Source: Antedon mediterranea (Eukaryota > Echinodermata > Crinoidea > Comatulida > Antedonidae). From it: 64,000 nucleotides of DNA. This document shows, in pieces, positions 48,401 through 63,400 of the stretch; the stretch's first letter is position 1; every line of letters begins with the position of its first letter. A program made the translations under genes and the position numbers. Location: positions 19,202,288 to 19,266,287 of the forward strand of contig NC_092676.1 in the NCBI RefSeq assembly GCF_964355755.1, given 5' to 3'. The notes beneath the pieces are model-generated. The model saw only the letters and a program-made list of their open reading frames with translations, had not been told where the DNA came from and did no database searches.

Positions 48401-51400
48401 GAATATATCCCAACAAATTTGCCTTAAAATCATCTTAAATCATCAATATTATAATTTGAATGATTTTAAATGTTGTATATGACCACAAATTTTGGGAAAC
48501 ATATGTGATTATACTTGGATTGTATTAAGTAAGTATTTACCAAAGTCCTGTTTCTGAATTTAGCTTAGGTTAGTCTTTATGTGTTTGTTGTCATAATTGG
48601 TCATATTAAACAAATCTCAGTTGTATTATGTGGAAGTGAATATTTGTAATAACACACTGCCCTGTTATGATTTTAAAATGTTGAGAGCTGTAAAAGCAAA
48701 AGATGTAAACATTGCAAATACTCTTAAAAAATCAGAATGTTCAAAGCTTCTGATCTATTGAAATAAAGCATGAATATGTGGCATAAAAATTTTAACACTC
48801 ATTATTTGAACAAAAGCATGAAAAACCAGAGTGAGAGACATTTTATCCACTAAAATTTTTAACTAACTATTTGTGCTTGTTATAAATCCATAATAGGTTA
48901 TTATTATTCTATAAAGCTATCGTCACCATTATGTGCAGCACCTGGAATACTATTATGCTAATTAGTATCCAACACCTGTTTTTGTGTGTTAAATGATAAT
49001 TACCCACATATTTATATCTATGCTACCATTTTAACCCTTTTACAACATAAATTGATTATATCCCTTAAGTCTTCACATAAAACAAATAGTTATACAAAAT
49101 AAAATAGTACTGTTTGTAAAGTGTAAAACATTTATGAGGACATTCCACACTGTAACATCAGACTACAGACAGTCACATCTGCATATAAACTAAACTATAA
49201 ACTAAATTGGTATGATGGCACTCAAAACAAACACTTTCCAAAAAACACCAGATTCCACAAAAAGTAAACTGTTAGTGTAAATGTACAGAATGTATTGTGC
49301 ACATTTGAGAGGGATAAAAAACGGTAATATTACAATCTGTCTTGAGTTGATGTGCAATTTGACTGTGCTTAAATTTTTACTACATACACTTGTACAAGAT
49401 CTCCATTCAATCAACATAAATGCTAAGTAAACTGGGTTCTGTGTAATCAATATAAACTGGCTGAGCAATACAATAAACACAATGTCACCGGACAAGACAT
49501 GGCACAGCAACACACGATTTTATAATTTGTAAAGCTCTGTCTACACTATCAACTAGTGATATGCCCAAATATGGTAGTGATATGACAAAATATGGTAGTG
49601 GTGCAACATCATCATCCATATATGGTAATATCATGTAAAGTTAATAGTGTAGATAGAGCTTAAGGGCAATGCTCTACAAATCCTTAAAATGCACAACACT
49701 GAATGTACATAATTTCTATGTAATATTACTACACACAATGCTAAAAACACAGTCACACTCTATATTTCACTATTAATTAGTATACTAGGGAAAAGCACTG
49801 CTATGTTTTATACTTACTATACTATTCCTATATAGTTACATAGATATTATTTCACACCACTTCAGAAGGAGGGCAGGGATCACACTAATTGGGGGGGGGG
49901 GGGGGGAAGATACATTTATTTATTTATTATTTATACTATTATGACTGGTACTGTCATGACAAATACTGTAAGTATGGGTATGTCTTCAAAAGGATCTTTC
50001 AATTGTGTATTCATTGTACTGTATTAATACAGGAATGAATTGTTCTCATTAAAGAAATCTTTTCTACAGCAAGCAACGAATATGCCAGAATATGCTTTAT
50101 AGTTATAAGATATTTACTGTCGTATTTAGATATTTTTAAGCAAGTATTTTTTAAAGACATTTCTGTCTACTTTCTATCCTACAAAGCATGTTTTGTCTTG
50201 TTTTGCTTACAACACAACTGTATCAAAATCAAAATTCAAAATAATTTTACAGTTATGTAAAATTTATGATGTTCAAATAATAAAAAGATGTTAATTAAGA
50301 TTGTAATTTTTAATAGAAGCTGTTATAAATAATTGAAAGAAGTGTCATATATTAATAATGTATTGAAAGTGTGTTAGTTAGTAATGAGTAGTTATTGTTA
50401 ATTAGCCATTAAGATATGGTGTCTACTACAATCTATAAAGCAAAGAAGCTCCGGTGCTTGCTCAGTATAAAGGTAAGTAGTGGTCCAAACAAACGGCAAC
50501 TCAAAATATATATAGAGTGTATAAACAAATAGATATAAAAAAAAATCATAATATAGAGTTTATAGTCAGTAAGTAAATAGCACTTTGGAGATTATTGGTA
50601 CATAGCTACCTATGGAACAGTGATGGGTAAAAGAATTCAGGTACAGATGTGAGGATAGGCAGTGATGGCAGAGTGCCACAAAGAGGAGAGGTGATGCCAC
50701 AGGGGTGGTGCCACAGGGGTGGTGCCACAGGGGTGGTGCCACAGGGGTGGTGCCACAGGGGTGGTGTAAGAGTAATTTTGACACTAATCTTTATGTGTAC
50801 AGATAGAGATTATTTTATACTGTTATAGGTATGAAACTTTTGAAAAATAGAAGTTTTATAATTTTTTTAGTAGCAATACCATTATCTGTATTCTTCTTGC
50901 AGGTAAATCATTAAAGCTTTTCCCCACTAGGACGCAATGCAAGGACGTAGACGGAACGCAAGCATGTTGACCTATCACAAGCGTTTGTTCGAATAATCCA
51001 TTGCTTGTGATTGGTCAAATCACTTACGTTGCATTATGTACTTGCGTCTCTAGTGGGAACCAAGCTTTAATGTTAAAAAATGTGTTTAAAGGTTGTCTAC
51101 CTCTGGTTTACTAGACCACCTGTTAACTGCAGTATATTTGTTTATGTATACAGTACCAACACACATTCATATATATTATATATATTTGTACCAATAGTCT
51201 CCAAAGCTACAACTACTTACTGACGTACATTGTAATAAACTAACTGCATAGTTCATTATATTTTACATATAGTGAAGGAAACAAATAATATTGAAAACAA
51301 AAACAATAATAGATTGTAATTTTGGTCGATATATCACGTGCCAAAGAATGCACATGCAAACATAAATACATAAATAAAGCTGTAACTGTTTGCATTTCAT

Positions 51401-54400
51401 TCATTGCTTTATAATATTAATTTAATAAAATAAATAATAATTTATAATAATAGATCGAAACATAAATAATTAAAAACAAATTAATTAATTTCTTTAATTT
51501 GATTGGTTGCTAGTTTATGTCAAATACAAATAGAAATTACTAAATCAAAACAAATAATTAACAATTAATATAAATTAAATAGAAACAATTTTTTAAACCA
51601 TATTAAAAAGAATCCAGTTAATCTACATCAAAAACCAGTTACTAAATAAAATGAATTGAACTACAGTACACACTACACTATATGGATGCTTTGCTATACT
51701 ATATGTACACTATATGACAAACATCTTATATCTTGTACTGGAAGCTTTAACAAATAAATTAAATATTAAAATAATAGGGATGGTTTTTATGTCTCTATGA
51801 AAAAAGTGTTTCCCAGTTTGTCACTATAAGATCTTTGTTATAGTCAATTGAGGAAGAGATATATTGTACCAACAAAATCTGAAATTGATTTATATAGAAA
51901 TATATACATTTTCCTCAATTGAAAAAAAAACTAAATTTAAAACAACTAATTTTAATACTAATGACAATTATTTGTATTCATAAAAAACATGCTATATGAA
52001 TTTCAAATATTATTATCTTTATGATTATCTAATTTATATTTCAGTATTATTACTAATAATATATAGCTATCAGAAATTCATATTTAAATTTATCAAATTA
52101 AATTTGCTTTCATGTTGTAATGTCTTCACATGGTTTCAATGGTTTTAGCAGAAATCATGTTATGAGTGGACAAAAGCAAATGATAATATGATGATGGAAG
52201 TGGAAGTACTATAGATACTATGAAGTTCCATAATGTTCTGTCTACACTATCAAACTTTATGTGACAAAAATGTGATGTGCACAAATATGGTAGTGATATG
52301 ACATCATCATGTCCATATATGGGCAAATCACTTTTTTTGTGTCACATAAAGTTTGATAGTGTGGACAGAGCTTAGAGGACATTAATAATAGTTCTTTCTT
52401 ATATCGCAAATAAGCAAGCTCTCAGTGTGCTGTACATAACTTGAATGTAGAACACAAATTTAAAAATTTATAAAATGTTCAATGTTATACATAATTTTTT
52501 TAAATTTTTAATTGCTTTTGCATTTGACATATATAAACCAATCATTTTGTTTGTGTATCAATTAATCTGGTAACTTCTCATATCTGGTACTACCACCAAT
52601 AAGTGAAAGAGCATGGACAGAATAGCTAAATATATAATGATTTATCCCTTACCTTGAATTGGTTTTGGAGGACCACCACTGGAGCGGAGGAAGCCACGTT
52701 GCAGAAGTGTTGACCCACTCGACGTGACTTTTTTAGAACCGAGTCTCGGACTTGCTTCTGGGAACTCCAACGAGGTCGTTGCAACTATGTTGTTGAGGCT
52801 CACGAGGGAGTCACTAATGTCTTGGCTTGAGAATGGTGTGTTTAGGACAACTGCTGTAAAATACTTTTCTTGTTCCATGCTTTTACTTACACCGCCACTA
52901 TCTGGAACAGTGACTATCATACAAGACATACAATTATACTTTAGTGATAGCTTACATTGAAGCTTTTAAAAAAAAATAGAAAAAACTCTCCCAAGTTCAG
53001 CAAGTGAGAGAAGATTTGGAAATGTCACAGATACAGACTGTACCTGTAATTGTCATAGATGTTTACTTTAAATAGCCAGTATGGTTTTACAATACTTTTT
53101 TTTGTCTCCTAAAAAGTAGGACGGCAACATCTAGGAATTTTTTTTTTAAGTTGGTAAACCAGTCATGCTCATGAGGGCATGTGTTGGATGTTGGATTACT
53201 GATCGTGAGATCAAACCTAACTCGTGACGCATTGTTTTGTTTCTTTAGGCAAGACACTTTACTTATGTTTGCCTCTCAACCCAGTAATGCCAACACACAA
53301 CTTTACGCCGATTACTAACTGCATTTATGGGAGTATGTTTCCATACGCGTTTGATCCAAAAAATTACCGGAGTAATAATGTGTTCGCGCTTAGAAGCATT
53401 GTGCAATAAGTGCTATATAAGAAATATTATTATTATTTTATTGTTTCCATTAAGGAGCATAAATGAGTAATATGCATGGCAGACAACTAACCATTACTTG
53501 ACTGCGTTACTTGCGTTGATGACTTGATGATTCCCATCACCCCCTTCCCATGAAAACCCCCAGAACGTAAAAGCAGGGCCTTTGACTTTGGATGCTTCCA
53601 GACAATGGCAGGGAACCTGTTGTTCCGATGGCATCTAGAAAGCCTTCGTATACTGTCATCGGTGCATGCAACTGGAACAACAACAAGACCAGGATAGCTG
53701 CAAGAAAACCATAGAACGTATGGTAAAATCATGGTAAAGGTGGCGGTACAGGTGGCGGTACAACCTATTTCTTGACCTGTATACAACTTATACAATTTGC
53801 TCAAGAGAAACATCAGTTTTAACAATTGAACAATATTCACTTTTTCTTCCACAACACTTTCTCAAACACAGAAACCAATGGAGAGAAGTTAGACATAAAA
53901 TACATACTGAAAAGTAATTATTTTAACAGGAACAACCAAGTGATTTGAAAAGAGAGAAAATAGGATGAAAAATAAAAGATAACAAATAAAAACAACAAAA
54001 TGTTTTTGGATCAAAAGTTAGCAAACAACAATGAAGGGAACAGGCTTACCTTCTTGCTACCTCATAGCGTATATTAACATCTGTTAACCTAAATCCATTC
54101 CCACCCCGGCCAAACTTGGGTCTTTGAAGCGATTCCAATGTGCCTAGACCTAATCGCTTGTAATCTTTTACATATAACTTATCAACTAGTCTGTCTGGTG
54201 ACAATGTGTCGGAGGGTTTCAATGTACCTATGTCAGCTTCATCGATCACTACAATGTAAAATAAAAAATTGCATTATTAAATTTGAATATTATTATTTGT
54301 AATACTACTTTCACATCCCCTGGAGCAAAACTCCATCGTTTAAACACACCATGTGAAACGAGTATACAAATAAATATGCCCCTTAATATTACAAAATATA

Positions 54401-57400
54401 ACATTAAAGGCCAGTTTACACAGACAAGCAGTAACAGTAATAAAAAATAGAATCTATGTTATTCCTTATGGCTATTTACATAAAATACAGAGCGGAAGGG
54501 CCGGTTTTCGCTCAGGATAGATTCTATGTGGGACAAGCAACACAGTTTACCACTTACCATTACCGCTCGTCTGTGTAAATTGGCCTTAATGTTGCAATGG
54601 AATAGGAATAATCATATGTAAATTCAATACAGCTACAGTATTTAAAAATATGAAGTACTGTATATAAACACACACAATTAAGAAACACTAATAAATAGGA
54701 TAACACATTAAAAAATATAACACTAATAAATCTATAAATAATTTGAAAAAACATAAACCATGCATACATAAAAATGTATAGTTAAAGGACCATGAATATC
54801 ATATTCAGAAATATATTTTTCTTATTTATTAACAAATCTAGCAACAGTATATATAGTAGCTAAATGTATAGTGTTCAGCAAAGTTTTTAAAAAATACTAT
54901 ATCAAAATAGTGAAATATTAAAAACAAAACAAAACACTGCAAAATATGTAACATTCAGAAGCAATGATATACAAAGTAAATATTTTTACATTTAAAACGA
55001 AATGTCAGATGACAAGGTCCTTTCCATAAGATAAAAAAAACTAAATAAGTTTCTGATTTTCACTTAAGCAATTCATATCTTGACTTAAGCCAAAAGATGA
55101 ATGACTGCCTACACAGTATGTCTTCATTAATCATATGCGTGAAATTGCGCTCTACCACTTTCTACCAATTCAAAATCTCGCTTATTGCAACATATATATA
55201 GTTGAAGGATTGTGTAAAAGTATGCAGCATGAATATTTATAAAAATTGTAAAAAATAAGATCCCTTTGCACACTTCAAACAAAGAATAAAATACAGCAGA
55301 ACCCTTATTTAGGGGTGAAGACCTTTGAGAACTAAGGGCCTGTTTCTGCTGCAACTGCTCAAAATACGGTATAAAAATACGGTATAAAATACGGTATTTT
55401 TTATACCGTATTTTTTAGTACCCCGTTTCTGCTAACAATACTTCTTGGGTGGTCGTGTTAAATTTCATCTTTTTACCCAAATTGCCATTCATTTATTTGA
55501 TCGATAATTAAAAGTCGCAATAAAGGAAGTTTTACGTCTCACTTTGAGCTTACTTGCTTTGGAGACAAGTCTATTCCATACTCCTGCTTTATTTTTTTAG
55601 AAATGTCTTTATAAATGTGGTTGTTCCTTTTAACACGAATGTTGACCTTTTGCCATGTAAAAAAAAAAATACGGAATTTTTTATTGGCAGCAGAAACGGG
55701 TACAAAAAATACGGTATAAATTTGTAAATACCGTATTTTATCCACAAATTTTGTGGGGAAAATACGGTATACAAAATACGGTATATTTTTTATGAGCGCA
55801 GTTTCTGCTGCCAAAAATATACCGTATATATACGGTATTCAAAAAATACCGTATAATATACGGTATTTAGTTGGCAGCAGAAACAGGGCCTAAGACAAAT
55901 TGTCCCTTTAATATAATAAGTTCCCTGAATAGGGATCACCTGTACTGATAAACCTGATAGATTCATAGGAAAGTATCCCTTTGATAGGAGTGTCCCCTGA
56001 ATAGGTGTTCCCAAAGGAAGGGTTCTACTGTAAATATCAAGAAAGAAGATGTATGTTTCTAAAAATTATATAAATATACCCACACTTCAGAAAAGAAATA
56101 AAATTTAAAAACATTTCATGCATTAGGAGCAAAAAATGCAAACAATAAACTTTCCCAAAGACAATTCTGAAAACAGAACTGAAAGAAAAGATACAGGTCA
56201 TTTACAAATGAAGTTCTACCAAGCGCTTTTTTTTTGCTTTAAAAAAAAAAAAAAACACACAAAAGTTTTAACCCCAAATGTAATATTCATACCTCCAAGA
56301 ACTGGTGAGAATTCTGTTTAAAATGCAGAAAAGAAAACACAATAATTTATTGTTAATAAATGTAAGATTGTTTTTCTTAATATCTAAAAAACCATTCACA
56401 GATTTTATTCAAAATGAATACAGAAAATGTAGTTTTTACAACTAATTTATATGCTATTTAACTTCACACCATGACATGTTATCACTTATCTTTACTTCAA
56501 TAAAAACAACCTTAAAAAATATTTTTACAAAAAAATGATACTATCCCTAGTAAATAAACCTAATTGAAAGTATTAACATAGTGTATAGTTTTTACATAGA
56601 AGGTAAAAGCAAGACTCTTACAGTACAAAATACCACAAAACAAAATACAAATACTATACAACACATCCCTTAATTTGCAGAATAAAGAAACTATAGGCTA
56701 TAAACACATGTTTGTAACCAGATTAAAGGGCCTTTCACACCTGCTCCGGCACGGTTCCGGTCCGGCGACAGCAAATCCAATCGAACGTCAATGTTTCGTT
56801 TTTACGCGGCTACGCGCATATCGATTGGTGCTTGACCGCGTGGAGCGTCGTGAAAACGAAACATTGGCGTTCGATTCGCAGGACCGGAACCGTGCCCGAA
56901 CAGGTGTGAAAGGCCCTTTAACCATGGAATACATACTGTAATGCATTGCAGAATCGACAAGTCAAGGCTATACCTAGCTTTTCCCCCATCGTACCTAACT
57001 TTGAACTTAGAGTTTTGTAGGTATGTACGTCTTAAGGCCAATTCACACAGACGAGTGGCAAACGTTAAGTGGTAATAATAAGCAGAAAACAAACAATCTA
57101 TGTTATTTCTTATGACCATTTACATGAAACGTGGAGCGGACGGCATTTGAGCAGAAAATCTCTCGGGATAGATACAGATTCTACATATTGGACAAGCTAT
57201 GCAGTTTTTGCTTACTGTTAGGCCTACCGCTCGTCTGTGTAAATTGACCTTTAGATCTATTAAAAATCTATAAGCCATTGCCTGTGTATTGCAATTAGCT
57301 CCTATTTTTATAGGAATTGTTCTACCTTGATGTCGGAACGCAAGACTTATCTTATATGAATATGTAACCATAGTATGAGTTGGTAAATCTTATCTACTAT

Positions 57401-60400
57401 TATTCTACCAGCAAAACAATTTTATTTAGGTACAGCTTACAACTATGACCAGTATTATGATGAATGGCATTGATTTGTTTTGGAGCCAAGGAATACTACT
57501 GTATTTGCTATTCTATCTAACTAAATGATTTTGGTGGTTTTTTAAAGATAAAAATGATCAATCAACAAAGAACAACTAAAAAGATAACAAGCAACCTGTG
57601 ACCATGAATTTCTTATCAACTAATTATTGGTCACATTTTCACTGTCAAGTCAATTTTTAGAACTTTCTATCTGAACAATAAATGATCTTATAACAATTAT
57701 TTTCTATTTAAACTGTCAAGTACTGTTATATATAATATATATATACAGTATTTGAATCCAAAGGCAAATTACTGAAAAAATGACAATGCTGTGGGTATCA
57801 GTGGCTGGATCTCAATGGAGATACAAAATAAAAGCAAAAAGTTAAATCAAAACGAGAAGTAAAACAGCTAGAAAAGGTATTTATACGGTATTTATATATT
57901 ATTTGTTGATTTGTTCTGGTTGCTATTGCTGGTTCCATTATGACAATTTATTTTTATCTTCAAAATGGATTATCTATATTGTTTTGGAATTATCAATGTT
58001 TGTTTTTTTTATTTAATGAAATAAACACATGCATGTCAATTTATTATTGTTAAATACTGTTAGAGTTAGTGTGACGATTATTAAGATGGTACTGAACAAA
58101 ACTGAAAAAAATGCATGCAAACAAAAAAGGCAAACAAACAAAACATTGATGGGATGATTATAAATGAAATGAAGGATTAACCTGTTGATGTATCCGAGGG
58201 AGACCTGTATAAACTTGCTCGTAACGATGCGCTGGCTATATCAATATCTGATGAGGAAAAGCATCGCAATACATCAACCATAATGGTAAACAGCATTTAC
58301 CATAAAGTACCATCTGGTTAATTCATTAAATACCACATGGTACTTGCATACCAATAACCAATGCAGTGTAATGCATATATTCATGGCAAACATAACACAG
58401 ATAGTGGGAACCCTGGTACATGATTACCACTCCTACCATAAGTTCACAGAACTGGTACAGTAGTATGTGGTGATGGGCCCTCAGAACCATTCTCCAGGTT
58501 CTTGACAACCATTGGTAATGCTATTTATCATTATGCCTACCATGGGTACAGAGCACAGTACATTGTTAAATGAAAAATGTATCTTGGTATTTATGAGCTC
58601 TGTGAACCCTGGTATATGATTACCACTCCTACCATAACTTCACAGCACTGGTACAGTGATATGTGGTGATGGTATAGTACCAATGGACCCACAGAACCAT
58701 TATCCTGGTTCTTGGCAACCATTGGTAAAGCTATTTATCATTACGCCTACCATGAGTAAAGAGCACTGCACACTGTTAATAATGAAAAAATGTAATAGCA
58801 TATAAAACAGCTGCATGCTGCCTCAGTACGATCCTCATGCACGAGACATGCTTTATAAATGTTATTTAACCAAAATTATACAGTTTGCATTGCAATTTCT
58901 GAAATGACTGAAAAAATGGTTGACGCATTAGGTATTAATTTATATATGAACATTAGCATAAGAAAATTAATTATGATTAAAAAGCATGAGAAGTTTTAAA
59001 ATAAAACAAATCTGTTTCATCCTTAAAATTTGTTATGATTTGACTCGAGATCATAAGAATGTTATAAACTCATGGTCCTGGAATTTTTATCATACTATTT
59101 TAAAATGAAAAGATTGAACTGAACTGTTAAAAATAATTGATATTTTATTACAAATTTATGCAGTTGAAATAGCTCATTTTTAAGAATAAATTATTTAGTT
59201 GGTCATTTATGAATAATAAACCTGTCCTTGTCCAAACAATATTACTCAATTACTATGTATAAATATATTTACATTAAAATATGATTACTATAAGGTTATT
59301 TAAAATCCTGTATTCTTTTTGAATGTGGGAAATGAACTGTTAGGCCAACTATCCTTGTCTACATTATCAAACTTTATTTGACAAAAAAATGTGACATGCC
59401 CATATATGAACATGATGATGTCATATCAGTACCCTATTTGGAAATATCACTACCATATTTGGGCACATCACACTTTTTTTTTGTCAAACTAGTTTGATAG
59501 TGTAGACAGAGCTTTAGAATATAAACTAGCCACGACATGTAGTAGAGTGACCAGTTCAATTCCACACTACCAGTTCCATTTCAAGCTGCCTTATTCTTCC
59601 TAGTATTTTTCAACCAGGTACTCATATAGTAGACTGGGTATTTCTGTATTATAGTCAAGTGTCCGAACCATTTGCTTAACTCCTTGAAAATGTAAAGAAC
59701 TAAAAAAAAAAATAAACAAGAACAACTTACTGTTTAAGTCATCATCATCAAACATGACACTATTGGGTCTACTACCACTATCAGTAGACAGACTTTCCAT
59801 ACTGTTTGATGCAGTCAACTTGTTGCTTTGCCTCCTGGGTACCAAAGGTTCTACCGGTAATATGTACTTCTGACGGCGGTGCTGTTGTGTACTGGCTGGC
59901 TGCGTTCTGCCTAGCGTCAAACCTTTGTTAACTCTTTGAAGCGTTTGTTTGGCAAAATTTCTGAAAGAAAAATTCATGAGGAAATATTATTAATTTAAAC
60001 CAAGTATTATTAATTATTTCATCTTCATGTTCCACCAAATATATGCTTTGGTAAGTTCTTAAAACTGGGAATTTACACATATGAAATGAGATGCTTCTGG
60101 CCAGCCACAAAATTCAGATTAAAATCTGGTGATTAAGGATGAAGATTTTATGGAATTCCTCCACCAGTACTGATGAGATGCATATAATGCATTTCACCTT
60201 GAATTATAGCAATCAAAATATGTAGTGAAGCCACATCTGTAGCTAAAGAGGGAGTGAGATGAAGTCAGATCTGGGCTAGAAACAGATGAATATCCATTTA
60301 CTTACTTGAGGGTTGCATTTTTATTAGTTTGTTTTTGCGTCTGATTGATCTGTAATAACTCTGTTCCTTGGAATGCAAAAGTTTCATAGATAGTTTGCGG

Positions 60401-63400
60401 AAATCGCATCTTGCCAATAGTCCTCCTAAGCTGCTCAACCTTCTCACTTCCAACCTCTTCATCAAACGCAAACTTGATAAGCTGCAAGAAAGTTTTTAAA
60501 AATCGATGTAACACATTTGTTTTTTATAAATAATTATTTTTATATAAATATATATATTTGTATTATTGTTGAGTTTATTGGCTACTAGAAGAAATATCTG
60601 GCTCTGAGTGGGTATCTCCCCTGCCCTACTTCAATAGTTTAATATCTTTCCAGTAATATCCTAGTCATCTGATACTCCATTACTCCCCTAAATCAAACAG
60701 CAAATCAATTAAGATTGCCTATCCACAATTTTTGGGGTTTTTAACAGATTTCTTGTATAGGGCTAATAGCAATTTAGAAATCATGCAAGCCAGACAGAGC
60801 ATGGGAAGGAAACTCTACAGTATATAGTTATATCAAAAGCTACATATCCTAAACATGGTAGAATTCTTTTCTAACAAACTATTCTTTGTTGACTTTGTCT
60901 AGGCATATACAAATTGTTGATGATAAGATGATTTACCTGAAATGTATTTGAGCGTAATTGAATTCCTTCTGGTAGGTAGTGATCTAAGTGAACCAAGTTA
61001 CCAACAGAGATCTTCTTCTCTTTAAATAATGATGCTAGCGGAAAACTGCGTATCACTGCAAGCTCACAAGCTAATAATATAAAAAAAGAGTGATAAAAAA
61101 ATTAAAAACGATTGATGAAAAAACTATTAAAAACTGAAATCGCTAGTCTCTTATGTGCAAACAGGCAGAAGATACCAACTGTGGAACTCCTCCAATGGGA
61201 CACCACTTTTAAGGGTTTAATAAGGTCCTACTGTATTACATTACTCTCTCAGCTTGAAGCAGACAATTATAATGATCCAATCAAGGTAATCTAACAACAG
61301 GACACTGAGCTCGCCTTGCCAAGATAAGAACTCCTAACAACATAGGAACTCCTTGTCTGGCTGCGACAAATACCAACAGTACTATATATGTACACATTCT
61401 CTGCGGTGCGCGTTGTCTGTTAAGGGGCGTGAAACGAATCTCAGCATCCTGTTAGATAGCCTTAGTTCAATAGAGTTTGATGTCTTTCAAAAATGAAGAA
61501 TGAACTAGAGACTAAATGATTGTCTACTGCTGATTGTGGGTAATAAGCATACTATGTTAGTGCCTGTAAAACATTGATCTGTGGGAAGCAGGGAAGCTTG
61601 GTGTTTGCTTGTTATTACAAGCGGTCATAGGTTAAAATCTTAGCATCATCACAGTAACATAATTTTTCCCATGGCCAACAAGAGTACCACTGTTTCCAAG
61701 GTATATTTCTCATTTTGTACTGAGTAACACAGATGAGTGTAAACAAAATAAAGGTCTTCTACAAAAAGCAACTTTTGCATTGTTGGCATTGAGAAAGAAA
61801 ATTAAGCCAGTAAACAAACCTTGGATGTCAACCGGATTGCCTTTAAAAATTATCCTGTAATTTGTAACAAACAAAGCGCCCTCTGCTGGTAGAAGTGCTG
61901 GTCCGCCGACATGTCCTCCTATACCTTCTTCTCGGCCATCCGCTAACAAGTAGCCGCGGTACCCAGAATAAGTGATCTTTTCACCCGTAAGCAGCACTGG
62001 TTTTAGAATCTTCGGTTTTTTGATCGGTGGTAATCGTTTACTTTCTCTATATACAGCCTCTAGCATTTCTATGTGCATTGCCACAATACCTAACAAATTC
62101 AAATATTTATTATTAGTTTTTATCATGAAACAACAACATTTTAGTAAATATCATTTCATTCATTTTACTTTTTTTGGATTCACGTCCAGTTACAAAATCA
62201 ATTGCAGCACAGAAAAAAACAAGTATAATATAAAAACAAATAAAAAGAAACCGGTATCAGATCATCTCATGATCTCCATCATTTTGTAATAATAATAATA
62301 ATTTTGTAATGAAGCCTGCATAATTTAAATGATGATACCATAATACATTCTATCTATCTAGTATTTTTGCTAGAAGACATTCTCTGTAACAATGAAAAGA
62401 CAGATTTCCTTAGATACTCTCCAAAAGATGGGCAACATTATAAATAAATATGTCATTAGCACTGCAGTGTCTAGGGAACCTCAACAATAATCGAAGAGCA
62501 TTCTTCTAACATACCCGTATATCTTTGTCATTAAATTAGCTTTTAAAATGTATCAATGACACTTACCTGGTATCATTGAATGAAGTTTCTTAAGCGGCTC
62601 ACTTGTCACCCCTGTTTCTGTACAAACTTTGTCAACAAACTTTGACACAAATTTAATTACTGTGGTGTCTGATGACTCATAATTTCCATCGCCTTCAAAG
62701 CTGTCACTCCCACCAGCACTGTTGATAAAAAGAAATCGTAACACATAAATTTGCTAGGAATTATAATAAGAACACATAGAAAAAAATGTCAATCTATTCG
62801 ATTCAAACAATATTAATAGTAAGGCAATATGAGATATCATAAATTGCACCTATTGTAACATGGTTCATGTATGTTACAAGAGGAATGAACACTCTGTCTT
62901 AAATTAGAACGACAAATGTAGAGATCTTCAAAGCTTTCAATATATTCCTGATTGTCAATATCTGGATGTTTAGTGATGTAGTGTGAAATGAGTATAAACT
63001 CCACTCAGTGGTGTGTAGTTTCCGTGTGTAAGGGGATTAAGGAACACAATACAGTAGAATCCATTCTTTGTGACACAACTGGGAAACCCCTAATAAGGGA
63101 CACGTTAGAAAAGGGAAATATATGTCTTGAGACTATTTCTAGCACCTATTCAGGGCAGACCTCTTTTAAACGAAGGGAAAAATGTTTTTATACTACGACC
63201 AACCCCTTTTCTAGGAACTCTTTATTGTTTCCTGAAGGTGTCTTTGTACTAGGGGTTCTACTGTGCTATGTATTTACATATGAGAATATGCTTTAAACGC
63301 CTTGGGTTTAATTATTCCAAAACTGTTAAGAATCAAAGGACAAAATAAGCATCACAATATAAACAATATTTATGAAATGCAGCAAGCTAAACTTACCTGC

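Larger units (their letters stand above)
47572..52652. other. 5.1-kb SBF intron, largely unannotated
   Basis: No second gene recognised on either strand. It holds MITEs at 49532-49659, 50915-51066 and 52234-52373, a 16-G run at 49891-49906, and a 15-bp minisatellite at 50691-50766. The rest is AT-rich single-copy-looking DNA. Short open frames have no recognisable domain. Confidence 0.5.

Noticed and set aside
49202-49513. 103-codon hydrophobic minus-strand frame in an SBF intron
   Set aside because: AT-rich chance frame; no homology recognised, no splice or start context.
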